Assembly (NCBI GenBank): GCA_964036275.1
Contig: OZ038436.1
Span: 1,264,214 to 1,328,213, forward strand
DNA from: Litoditis marina
Lineage: Eukaryota > Nematoda > Chromadorea > Rhabditida > Rhabditidae
DNA length: 64,000 nucleotides
Reading direction: 5' to 3'
Shown here: one piece after another, positions 1 through 11,800 of the stretch
How the letters are laid out: each line of letters begins with the position of its first letter
Numbering within the stretch: the first letter of the stretch is position 1
Position numbers and translations under genes: made by a program
The notes under the pieces: model-generated
What the model saw: only the letters and a program-made list of their open reading frames with translations
Databases searched by the model: none
Told to the model about the DNA's origin: nothing

Positions 1-1720
1 ATATTCGTTTAAATAAAGTTCAAACAAACTTTATATTTCATTCATTGTAAATTATAAAAACTTTCACAGAATTGTTTATATTCTATTTACCAAGTAGAAA
101 ATCGCATAATCATTGCTGTTTTAATTTTAAATCCGATTTAAATCAACCTTACTTGAATGAATCTTGCACCGCACATGCACGCAGTCCAATGTTACGCCCT
201 TTCGTTATATAAGCTAGGCGATACGATCTTTCGATACTCCGTAGACAAAGTACCCATAAAAAAAGTAACCCCAAGTAAATCCTTCTTGGTTGATATATGC
301 GAAGCTGAGAGAGCGACATGTTTTGACCTACTCTGTTAAAGTTCAACTTGGTTCCATGTTTTTTCGATTACAAGGCAGTATTTTTCATTCGAAACACACC
401 AATGTATTGTTGAAGTTTAGTTCGGACGGCCATGCAACCTGGAGACGGTGAAATATTCATCTAAACACTTGGTTACTAGTTACTACCAGGTAAGAGGTAA
501 TTCAAAAGTAGACTAAGAGAGAGAAACAAATTTTGAACCAATCCAAAATCATGTTCTTTACGGTTAGATTCAACGGTAACCGCAGTTTGAGATTAGGTTA
601 TTTCTAGGTTCACATACTTGAAGAAGGGCGATTATGTGGACCGAGGCGTCGGGATTGGTTCACATAATCGTCCTAGGTAGACTGAGAAACGGTAACCATA
701 ACTTAGTTTTAACTGATGGAAACTAAAAACAATTGGCCAATCCCATTGGATTGAATCGAATCGTTCTGTGGAATAGAGCAATCGTTTTGAATGAGAGTCG
801 TAAAACCTGCAATAAGTATTTTTTCCTTCACATATTTCGTAACGAATTGATGCAACCTTGACAACACTATACAAGAGAAAGTTGCTCTGACTCTTCCAAG
901 AAGTTATGAGTTACTGAAATCGAACCATTACCGGTTTTCACTTATAGTCATCTACGATCAGATGAATGTTTCATTACTTGTTTATATACCTTGCCAATCA
1001 CTGATTGGTGCTGTAGCGACACGGTTCTTTGAATTACGACTACCCAAAACTAGGAAAATATTTTGTATCAAATATTTTTCGTCATTTTCAGTGTCTGTGT
1101 ATTTGGGAAAACTCGCGAGATACAAACTTTCTCATATCATCGAGATAAGAATCATTTCCGTTCAGTCGGGAAGAACCACGTGGGTTGTTATCACAGGATA
1201 AAACCAGTTTTCGGAGATGATTTCCAATTAAAAATAGAATAACTTTAGGTCATTGCTATGTTTTTCGTTTGCACTTGACGAACGCAATGAGGTAGGTATA
1301 GTTCTTACTCTTAGAACAAAGAGTGTAATACTGTATCTTTAAACACCGATGGAATTGAATAGAAATGTGCAGGTAGATGAAACTGGTGGTGAGATGGCTG
1401 TATTTGAGAATGTTCTATTTTTCTGATGTGTTGACCGTTGAATTCAATGAACTACAACACAAACAGTTTTGCACTATATTTAATTGGTATGGCTGTCGAT
1501 CTTACGAATGAGTTCACTCTATGTAAACCGAGAACAAAAGATCAAACGTCTGGTAGATCAAACGTCGTGTGTCTTATTAAAATGCAGAGATATCTCTGTG
1601 GATAATAGTTAGATAATCATGCATTTCCTGTATTAGATAGCGAAGTATTGAAAAAATGTTGGTTGCGTTACGGTACATAAATGCAAAAGTGCGCAGTCTT
1701 GGTTTGCAGTCGGATCGCAA
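1..1720. repeat. 1.7 kb duplicated segment, copy 1 (uninterrupted)
   Basis: This segment is nearly identical to 14,765-16,096 continued at 18,168-18,548, with a constant offset near 14.76 kb over its first 1.3 kb. The two copies share two small open frames at 632-874 and 962-1,201, but neither resembles a known protein and the segment is probably non-coding. The homology begins at or before the window edge with an AATAAA-containing stretch that, in copy 2, lies just after the 396-residue gene. A large tandem duplication that began further left is therefore possible. A 60 bp hairpin related to the 115 bp GGACGATTATG elements lies at 617-676. Confidence 0.85.
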
Positions 1721-2831
1721 AGATGGCCGAAAACTTTTAAATATCTCCGATATTTATTTTTTTTTCTCTGGTATTTGAATAGGAAAAAATAGATGAGTAT
1801 TTGAGCAATTATTAGCCATAATAATGAAATGGTGTATAATGTTTACCTTGCTGAAAAATACCTCTATGAATCAAGGTATTCATTTCTATGTGTTATCTAT
1901 AAAAGCTCTGAAACACTCAACTCGACTAAACTAGCGGTGCGAGAAAAAAGATAACTCAAAACCGCTGGCAATCAACGACCTTGATGAAATGTTACCCTGG
2001 AGACTGCAAAACTGGTGCTAACGCGCTGGCTCCTATCTTATTCATAACCGTTGTGAAACATTGGACCGCGCGAGAAGTTTGCGTCATTTTCGGATCTCTC
2101 GGTGTACAAGTTTTGAGCGAGATTCGTTTGAATTTAGAAGTAACGTATGTAATTGTAATTTATTGGTTTCCTATGCTTTTTCAAATGAACAAAGCTGGGA
2201 AAACATTGAAACTAATTCAATTGAAAAGTTTTACAACTGCAATTAAAAAATAATTCCGATCCATCGAGTTTTTCATAATTGTTTGATGTGTTCACTGTTT
2301 TGTTTGTTATGACTAAATCATAGAAGAAATATGAAAGATTTTTACATAAATGTATACTAAGCATGGACACATTGAACTGGTGTAGGTTTTGAATAATAAA
2401 TCCAGGTTTTTCGTGTGAATGAATGTGCGCCGTTTCCATAAACTATCAACAATTGTATTGATGACATTGGAATCAAATTTCAACTGGAAGTATTCGAAGG
2501 ACTATACTTCAAAAGTAGTTTTTAGTCGACAATTCAGTAAAGTACGTATGCGTCTCTGGTTTACCACACTCTCTCGCGTTTGTTACCTGATAGGATGTAA
2601 GCCCAGGGAAAAGCGTTTGATAGGTTAATACCTGACATTTGAGAAATCCTTCAAAGGTCCTGGAAAACGTCTTCGCCTAGACTTGGAATTATGTAGACTA
2701 CACATCTCTGCGCATTCAGCTTTACGCACATGTGATATCAAAACAGAATCAAATTAATATATTCAAAAAATGTTTTCAAACAAACATGGGATATCCCGTC
2801 AACTTAATTGCTATTAACGAATTAACTGACT

Positions 2832-3047
2832 CTTGCGAAGAGAGTGGGTGACGATCAGGCTCAAACGCCTTAAGCTATAACCTATAACTCAAGTTGAAAC
2901 ATCAACAACAAGGTCAAAGTATCACAATGGATAGTTTTTATGAATAAACTATGTTTGTTGAAGTTTGGAGAAAAACAATTCATACAGTTTTTAATAGGAG
3001 GCATCCGCTCAATGTGTGTAAGCTTAATCGTCACCCACTCGCGAAAA
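2832..3047. mobile_element. Small TIR element (MITE-like)
   Basis: Left terminus TTGCGAAGAGAGTGGGTGAC at 2,832 matches in inverted orientation the right terminus around 3,027-3,047 (ATCGTCACCCACTCGCGAA). The interior has no coding capacity. It is one copy of a short non-autonomous transposon or a foldback; the superfamily is not determined. Confidence 0.6.
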
Positions 3048-4224
3048 AAGGTTGAAACTATCAAAACCTCCGATACGCTGGCTATATAAATACCACCTGA
3101 AACATTCTAGCAGCTTTAATCAATACAGTCATATCGGCGAACCGGCTGAGTTTTAGAATCCCACTATTCTGCTTAAAAATAATATGATACTTCTACGAAC
3201 AAGCAAAAAGGTCAATGAAATCTGATTCAGTTACCTGTCAATTACGAAATTTGATATGAGAATAGCTTAATAGGTATTTGAAACAAAAAAATTTAAAAAC
3301 AATTTCGATGTTTTCGATGAAATGCGGTACTGATCCGGAATGAGAGAGGGGGTCGTGTTTATTTATTCACGAATGCAAATAATACGGTTCAGACGAATAA
3401 CAGCTGATATCATTCTACCGCGTTTCCTTCAATAACAATTGAATTGTTTCCGATTTTCTGGAAAGATATGAGAAAAATGGAAAGTACCTTGAAAGTTCAT
3501 ATGAGCCCTGCAATTATTTTCTAGAGACAACTATTTTTCCGGATACTGTTGTCGTTTTGAATGAGATGTATGAGAATGGTGTTTCTATTAGAGATAGGTA
3601 TGAGTATTTTCGCTCTGTGTGTTCAACTGACCCAACCATTGCTGCAGCTATATTTTCATATAATAGGTTTATTCCACAAAAATAACACACATGTTATCAA
3701 ATGAATATCCACGCGAATAACCTTGGAACCCCAAAGGGACGGGGTTATAACCCTCCCGTCTTCTGAAATGGGGAGCGGGTTCGGATTTCAGGTGATTCTC
3801 GCGTACTTTACTGTAAAGAAATATATTTCAGTCGTACTTTGATGTTTACGGTTTCCGATACCGTCTGACGCAACAGTTTTTGCTACAATAATTTGACTTA
3901 GGTGCTCACAATCATTCGTTCTATTTAAAGTTCTAAAAATAGGTTTTTCATGTATTTTTTGTTAAAATCCATTCATCACGTGAGTAATCTTAATTTATTT
4001 GTTGTTGATGTCATTCTACATGGATAATGAACTATTATTATTATTATTATTTCTGAAATGAGAGCTCTGATAGATGTGAAACAACATCCTATGAGTTTGG
4101 TGAAAGATAATGTTTGTAAAGTTCGGAATCATGTACCAATTGTAGTCACAGTCACGGGATTCGTGTGGGTCACGCGTGACCGTTTTGTGTACTGCCATTG
4201 AAAGACTGAAGGCCGATTCCACAA

Positions 4225-4420
4225 GGAACCAGGTATTTTTTACCGTATCAATTAACGTTAACCGGGTTACCTGGTTAACCCTTTTGTTAACCCCTTTGTG
4301 ACTTTTTTACATTATGTCTTGGGGGAAATATGGGGTTACCAAGTGGTTAACAAAAGGGTTAACCAGGTAACCCGGTTAATGGTTAACTGATAGGGTTAAC
4401 GAAATACCGGGTTGAATAAA
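4225..4420. mobile_element. GGTTAACC-rich foldback element
   Basis: Two arms rich in GGTTAACC and GGTTACC face each other around a short centre near 4,315. The region can fold into a long hairpin. Related GGTTACC palindromes occur near 44,507, 53,726 and 58,789, with fragments at 19,075 and 51,350. Confidence 0.65.
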
Positions 4421-4868
4421 GAATTCGCTGAGACAGAACCAAACGGAAGAAAATAATTCAAAAGAATCTGTGAACGTTTTTCTACTCAAACGCTGAAATC
4501 CAATAAAACATTTGTGTTGAATAGCCTGAATTGAACTGGTTTTCGGGTTGAACAATGCAAAAATTCCATTGTGGCATTGTGTCATTACTACCAGTCATGT
4601 AATCTGAATTCTGTAAACAAGGTGGGGGATGGGGGTTACAAAATAAACTGAAATTATTACGGAGTACGACAATTATCTCATGTTTGCTAGGAAAGAATCT
4701 TTTTCCATATTTTCAGCTATGTGATGCTTCTGAAATGTCTTGATTCCACTAAACCACACTACAATTAAAATTGTAGATTAGTGGCTGTACTAAGTACTAA
4801 GTAATACGTACTAAGCTGTACAATACATACTAAGTGTCAGATGATAGGCACTTATAGTTTTAATAATT

Positions 4869-5064
4869 CCCACTGAGACTTCGGCAACGTGCCAACAACA
4901 TTTCCAGGCGGCTTTTCACCATTTTAACGTTTTCCAAAGCAATGAAAGTTTTTTTGAGCAGTAGTCCACCTTTGTTACAGTACGTGGCAGGAAACTCTTC
5001 TCATAAAACATGTTGTTCCTATAAATATATAAATTCCATTGGCATGCTGCCAAAGTCTCAGTGG
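4869..5064. mobile_element. CCCACTGAGAC MITE, copy 1
   Basis: The left end CCCACTGAGACTTCGGCAAC is inverted at the right end (GCTGCCAAAGTCTCAGTGG). The interior is about 70-80% like a second copy at 55,159-55,363. There is no coding content; it is a non-autonomous inverted-repeat element. Confidence 0.75.
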
Positions 5065-5730
5065 AAAAGCCTGTCTGCGCGTCATTGATCTGCATGCTCT
5101 CTTGTTTTTGTAGCTGGCCAATTCCAAATGAGCGCCAATCGTTCTGAGTGGCGAGAGCTTTCTATGTAACCTGCGAAACTAACTCAAGTTTTCCAATTAT
5201 GATTACAGGAATACTGAACGAAACGTTTCACTCGCTTTATAATGACCGCGTACAACATTCAACAACGGTTAGGAATGATCGTCGTAGTTAACCAGAAAAC
5301 TTGTATCGGTGTTGTGTTTTTCAATTACAATTGTACTGAGTGACAAATATAGAACCAATGTATTACTGTTTAATGATTGATTCATTCACATGTAAGCATG
5401 TGATATACAAGAGGAAAATTAACAATATGACAGTGGGTTACAAAACATTCTAAAACAGGAAGAAGCGTCGGAAGACAAAAAAAAACTATTCAACTGACCA
5501 TACCTTCAATTTTATATGGATTAAAAGTATAGTAGTCATTCGAAGCTGTAAACTCAGAGAATGTAGAAAATGTCAAAAATAATCTTCCGCTCAACGATTT
5601 TTTTTCAATAGGCTAAGCCGCCATATTCAACCGGTTCCATTGAAAAATTCAACGAAGAGTGCACAAAAATAGGAAACATGGCAAAAGTTTCAGACTTTCA
5701 GGTTTATTTCCAAGTTCGTTCACAGGTTTC

Positions 5731-5822
5731 AGCCTGGCGGCCATAATTCCCGGTGAACGTTCCATGATTTATGGAACGCTTCATTTCGTACCTTTTGAGG
5801 GAGCCTTTGCGGTCGAACAATC
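5731..5822 (+). promoter_or_regulatory. Probable trans-splice acceptor and 5' leader of the 396-residue gene
   Basis: The acceptor-like CACAGGTTTCAG ends at 5,732, with no usable open frame upstream, and is followed by 90 bases leading to the ATG at 5,823. A second acceptor-like GTTTCAG lies about 40 bases further upstream. In nematodes such an orphan acceptor commonly receives a spliced leader; that role is inferred here. Confidence 0.45.
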
Positions 5823-8800
5823 ATGGCTGGCGAGAAGAATAAGGTAACTTCGAATGCATTTATAAGTATCTTTCTGCGTTTGAGCTCTGCTTGAAACATT
5901 TGATGGATGGGAATACAGAAAAGAATCAGCAACGGTTATTGAACTTTCTGACTTACCGTAACTATTTTGGGAATTTTTTGTCTTAAGATTAAAGAAAAAA
6001 ATATGGAGTCGAGGGAGTTAGGTCAATTTATCAAGCCAAATAGGAAACTCCTTTTACAGAAGGAAGACAGAGGGAACCAACTATCATGTGCAAGGAGAAA
6101 AGTTTGTTCTAGCTCACTTCAACGATTGAGTATAGAAAATAAGAACACCAGCTTGAAAACCTCAGTCTCCTTTCTTGCGACTTCTGATGTATTGGAAACG
6201 CTCAACAATTATAATATGTCTTTTTACTCATACGACTTTGGCAGTGTGCCAACACTGTTCCGAAGGAATAGAAATGGATGCGGCTATATTTCTGAGTACG
6301 TATGCAAGAAGATCAAGGCATCTTCATCCCATCTTGTGTCTCCTCAAACACACACTATTTCTCTGCTCTTACACCGGGATGTAAGAGACGAGAAATTGTG
6401 AGGCAGAGCGAGAGACGCAGAATGGGATGAAGGTGCCGGGATGTTCTAGCATACGTACTCTGATAGAAATAGTTGAAATCGGTTCATTCACTCTTTGTAT
6501 TCTTGATCTTTGGTTTCAGAAAGCCCCCAACAAGCGTAAGCCAAAAAGTGTCGCTGAAAAGGTTAGTGTTCCTGGCCAAGTTTTTGTGTTCAAATTGTAC
6601 TAGCTATAAGCAACTTTCTGCAACTTTTATTGATTTCTATTTAATACTTTCATCGTTGTGTATTTTCTCACAAAAATCTGCTTTTCCAGAAAAAGCCCAC
6701 TAGCAAAGAAGGAGGTTCTGCAAAATCGAAGAAAAACGCGAAGAGAAAAAATCAAACGAAACCGTCTTCGAAAATGGAGAAAAGTCGTGCAAATTCGACT
6801 CAACAGGAGACAACGGGACGAACGTACGTATTTAGTATAGCTTTTCTCTTCAGCGAGATTGAAATATTATCCCGTGACCTAAAATTGGCAAAAATCCACA
6901 GCTTTGTGCGAGAAAACTGATAAACCTGTAATTTGGAGAAAACAGAATTCGCAACGGTCTGAAACTCTTTCTCGAAAAGTTTTCTCGGAAATTTTCCCAA
7001 AAACGTGGCTCTGAAAACTCGTCAAATTATGAATTTGTGCATGAAAACTCGTCAGACTGTATTTGAGAACTCATAAACTTGTCAGCTTTTCTTGGAAACG
7101 TCCTTCCTAACTGAATCTGAAATGTTTTTCAGGCAATTATGATCTACTCAATCCTATTCTGTAAGATTATTAGCCAAAATTAGCCACATATTCTTTATTT
7201 CTCACATCTCTAATTACTTACAGTAATCTATTGTAATTTATAACGTCTGTTTTATCGAGAAAATCTTATATTTGAGAAGTTTGCGGAAATCCCGAAAACA
7301 AAACTTCAAATAATTTTGAAACAGTTTGTAAACCGAAATTCAGAAAATGGAATGTTGTCACTGTGAAGTCCACAAAAATGTGATACGAACTGAACTTGTT
7401 TATTTGACGTAGTTGTTTACTTGTTTACAGAGCTGACAACGCGGACAACAACAAACAATCGAAAGTGGCCACCAATTCCAAGCAATCTGAAGCGGAAGTC
7501 AAGACGTGCGTTAATTTGGCGAAGTGTTTCGGCCTTTCTATATATTGTCAACCAGTTCCCAACACTTCAATTAGAATGAGCAACTATGAAAATGATCCAA
7601 CAAAAATGCTCCCAAGCCGTATTTGTCAAGTTGATGAGTTTGGTTGGTTCAGCTTGTGTTGTTAATCAGTTAATCTGTCAATGCTAGTATACTTTCAGTT
7701 TTTAGTGTCGTTTTTAGTGTGACAATAGTCAACAATGTTCCATATAACTTGTGTGTTTATAAAGTAATTTGTTAAATACCTATTCAATACATTTTCCAGT
7801 GATACTCGTTCTTCCCAACCGAGTCCTGGCGCCGAGCCAAATTGTAAAAAGGGCGGATTTTCGGCGGAACCTCCCTCCAAACAAGAAAAAGAGAAGGAAG
7901 AGTCGAGCAAGTCGGGCAAAAGTTGTTAGTTCATTTTCACACACCTGGTTCCAAGTGCTCTATCAACAAAACGAAGTAACATAACTTAAACACTACTTTC
8001 AAGTTTTCGATTGGTGATTTACAATTGCAAGTTGACTGTATACGCAATATTGAGGCACCTAAATGACACGTTATTCAAGTTGCATTATTCTCGAATCAGA
8101 AGGAAAATTGCCAAACGTAGTGTAAGTTCAGACTGTGACCTACAATAGTCTTTGGACTTTGTTATCGGTGATTCTTCAGCCAGTTTTCTGCATATTCCTG
8201 CCTACATCGATCAATTTGGGACTAGTAAATTGAAGTGGTACACGTTTTCCTGGCGTACTTCATCACTGTTTTGTACTGATTTTGTTGATTCCAGCGCGAA
8301 TTCGTGATTTGAGTGGTCGCGTGGCGCGACGTGTCAAAACTTTCGTCAGTCGCCCGGTGAAGAAGGAAAGTATGGGAAAAGTCGTGGCCAAGGTTCAGGC
8401 GAGAAAGCACGGCTCCAGCAGGGTATAGTCTCTCTCAATCCTATTCGGACTGCTACAGTATATAGTTTACATTTTTTTAAACTTTGAGGTGTTGAACAAG
8501 TTCACGATAAAGGAAATAGGATCTCGGTCGGTATTAGACTTTGTCAAACGGTTGTTGACCTAGACATCACACGATCAATTTGTAGTTAGATATCATTAGT
8601 TGCACATTATTGTTATATCAATGTGCTTGATATAACAATAACATACAAAACGTTGTAGTGACACAAATATTTTGTATGTTGAACAACTCATTTTGCGCTC
8701 GTTTTCGCTTACTGGTGTGTTTCATACTATCTATATCATTAGGTACTTGACAAGCCATTTAATGCACGGTAGTTTCGAGACCCCACTTTCATAAAGATTA

Positions 8801-11800
8801 GTTTGACGACTCGACTATTTCATAAAATATGGAAACCACGTGTCTTTGTTAGTTTCAACTGATTCATTTATATTCAGACGTCTATTGTGTATTGTATTTT
8901 AAAGGACTGAACCGTTGCGATTGGACCACATAATCGTACTTCTTCAACTTGGCAATATGTCCTCTCCCATGACTAACTTGAAATTTGCGTTTTTGGTGTT
9001 TTTCACTGGTAATTTTCTGTTCAGACGTCCGTCCACAACGGCGAAGATTGTTTTGTAAAAGCGAAACCAGTGGACAAGCAGAAACTGGAGAGAACCAGGA
9101 AGAAGCGGAAACTCCGTGAAGTGAGTGGTTATTGGCCCAAAATTTATAATGAAGTTAAAACATTAGAGTGATGCACATGTCTCAAGCCGCTGAAACATTG
9201 TACTAAAAAAACAAAGGTGTCAATTTGCACTGGTTTTTCATTGTACAGAAAGTTGTTGGCCGCAATTGGTACAGTATTCATAACAATATTTATAGTGAAG
9301 TATAAACATTGGGGTGAACTAGTTGTACGAAAAGACGACGGTAGCATTGTCCTAGGTCTAGATTTCTCCTTGTTCACATTTCTCAGAAAATTTAAAAAAA
9401 AGTCTTGGAAATTCAATGTATATTGGAAACTATATCATTTTCGTTGGTAAAACGAACAAAACATTACTTTTATTAGCGGAACAGACTAATTTAGATATTG
9501 AATCTCAGGTTTTCGCTACGAAACAACAAATGGAACAAGTTTCTCTACAGGCTACCGTCAGTCCAACTCAGGTGAGTGTTTTTATTATTCAAGTCATTCA
9601 ATGTTATATTGTTGGTCAATTGCACAATCACGTGAAACACGTTAAACACAGCAGAACTCTAAAACGTGCAACGATAAAGTGCACATTTCCTCATTATAAT
9701 GCTAACTCAACGTGACTATTCAATTTACTTCTACTGTACATGCCTTGCTTTCAAAATTTTACGTGAGTATGACGTGAGGTAGTTACTACTCATTCAAACA
9801 GTCGATATTCTCTAACATAGCGCAAAAGTATAGTAATCAGGTGAGTGGTCTTCCCTCACGTTTCCCAGCATTTCCCGATAGCAGGAATGGTCTAGTCCTT
9901 TCCATGCATACTTATCATGCGCCACGTTTGGTACGCGCCGATGCTAACCGTTACACTAACGTGGCTCAGACTAGGAATCCCGATGATTCGGGGGATATGT
10001 GTTCGTACACAGCGTAACTTGAGATACACAGTATACCTCAACCTTCCGTTGGCGACAATTACACTCATAAATGTGGTCAGTTTTCCGTTTTCAGGTATTA
10101 TCGCGAACAACCGTGGCCCCTCTTCCTTCGGGTACAATTCCTCTAACCGGCAACAAAGACAACGAGGGGAATGTACTTCTACCGGATGGAGCCCCCTTCT
10201 GGAGTACTCAGAGAAAACCAACCGACGAGGAACTGGTACGTTGTATCTTTATGGCATTCGAGTTGTAGTTTGATCGCATACACACCAGAAATAAGTTTAT
10301 ACAGGAAAACCGGGGAAATTGAAGTATCGCCCCCCCACTTTAGTTGGGTCCCCCCCCGTAGCACTTCAACGGGCCTAAGCTAAGGATGTCTTCAGACTTT
10401 TTGTGCGATACAAGATACACGATACATGCGTGCTCTAATCATGTGTATCGATTGCATTTTTGTAGTGGCGATAGATACATGCGTCACGCGATGTATCTTT
10501 CGTGCTCATACTTTTTCTACAGTATCTCGGCGTCAGATACATGAATTTGAATCGACGATACACAATTTTTGAAGATTGCGGCCGGCATTCTACACTTCAC
10601 TCATACCGTGGATACATCTAGGTTTTCGGATTGTAACTCATAATATAAGTTTTAAATATAAATTTTGTGTGAATTTTCCAATTGGGTAGAACGTCCCCCA
10701 ACCCAAAACCGATTGGGTTTCACAAAAGTTGGGGAACATCGACTTTTTACCCCCCACCTTTCTGAATTTGTATTGCGTTTGGGGAATTGTAGTTTGACCC
10801 CCTCCCCCACCGGGGGGTTATAATTCAATTTATCATCTGCAATACAAAAGTTTGAGGGTGGGGGGTGAAAAGTAAACATTTCCGGTATTGAAGTTCAGCC
10901 CCCCACTCGTTGAAGTTTGATCCCCCACCATTGAAGTTCTACCCCCAGCCGACCCAAGTGGGGGGTAAATAGTAAATGTCGAAGTTGAATTTTGACCCCC
11001 CCCCCCTCCCCTAGATTTTCAGGTTTTAGCTTGGGTGGGGGGTTGATGTGCTACGGGGGGGGGGGGGGGACTCAACTAAAGTGGGGGGCGATACTTCAAT
11101 TTTCCCAAAAGTTGTTTTGTTTCTCGCGCGCGACGCGCGCACGCGACGCGTTGAAATGAGAAAATATGCGGATTTGAGTAAAATTTGAGACCTGGGTTAT
11201 CGAGCCTTCTGATTACGGATGTGGGTATCAATTTTATATCACGCACGCGAAGCGTGCACGCGCCGCGACAAAATTTTGAAAACCAGTGGAATTCAATGAA
11301 ACTTGGGTACCCGAGGAAATCGATTATTCTGAAGTCAGGTGTGAGCTCGGTACGGACTTAAGGTGAAGCGCGCGCGCGCAGCACGCGACGCGACAAAAAA
11401 TTTGAGCATGAAGATAAATATTTGTGATTAGGAGTGGTTGGCCACGCCCCACGCTGATAAGAAGGTATTACGAGTTTCGGATATATATTCATAACCAGCA
11501 TGATCGAATACCCCACCTTCCCCAATTTTATATGAATCGACTCTTTTTATATTTCTGCCGCGTCGCGTGCACGCGCTTCGCTCGGATAAAATTGAGTATA
11601 TGACATGGGGATCGGTAACGATGATCATCAGCGTTTTTTGTTTTTCATTCCCCAAATTTTATCGAAATTCAAGATGGCGCCAAGATGCGGATACAAAATG
11701 TGAAAATACAAATAATTCAAAAATGAATCGTGTATCTGTATCTTCTATCGCACAAAAAGTCTGAAGACAGCCTAAAACCTGAAAATCTAGGAGAGGGGGG

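Larger units (their letters stand above)
1721..5732. other. Intergenic region with no supported gene
   Basis: I see no gene here. Open frames are short and lack splice or codon support; the longest, at 1,981-2,253, encodes 90 residues without recognisable features. The region holds several inverted-repeat elements listed separately (2,832-3,047, about 4,225-4,420 and 4,869-5,064). The last few hundred bases presumably contain the promoter of the gene starting at 5,823, but no specific site can be named. Confidence 0.6.

Noticed and set aside
632..874. 80-residue open frame repeated identically at 15,393-15,635
   Set aside because: It lies in a near-identical duplicated segment, so conservation is explained by recent duplication. 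No family resemblance, and it includes a transposon hairpin.
8607..8641. MicroRNA precursor
   Set aside because: The perfect arms are only 14 bp and the flanks do not extend the stem.
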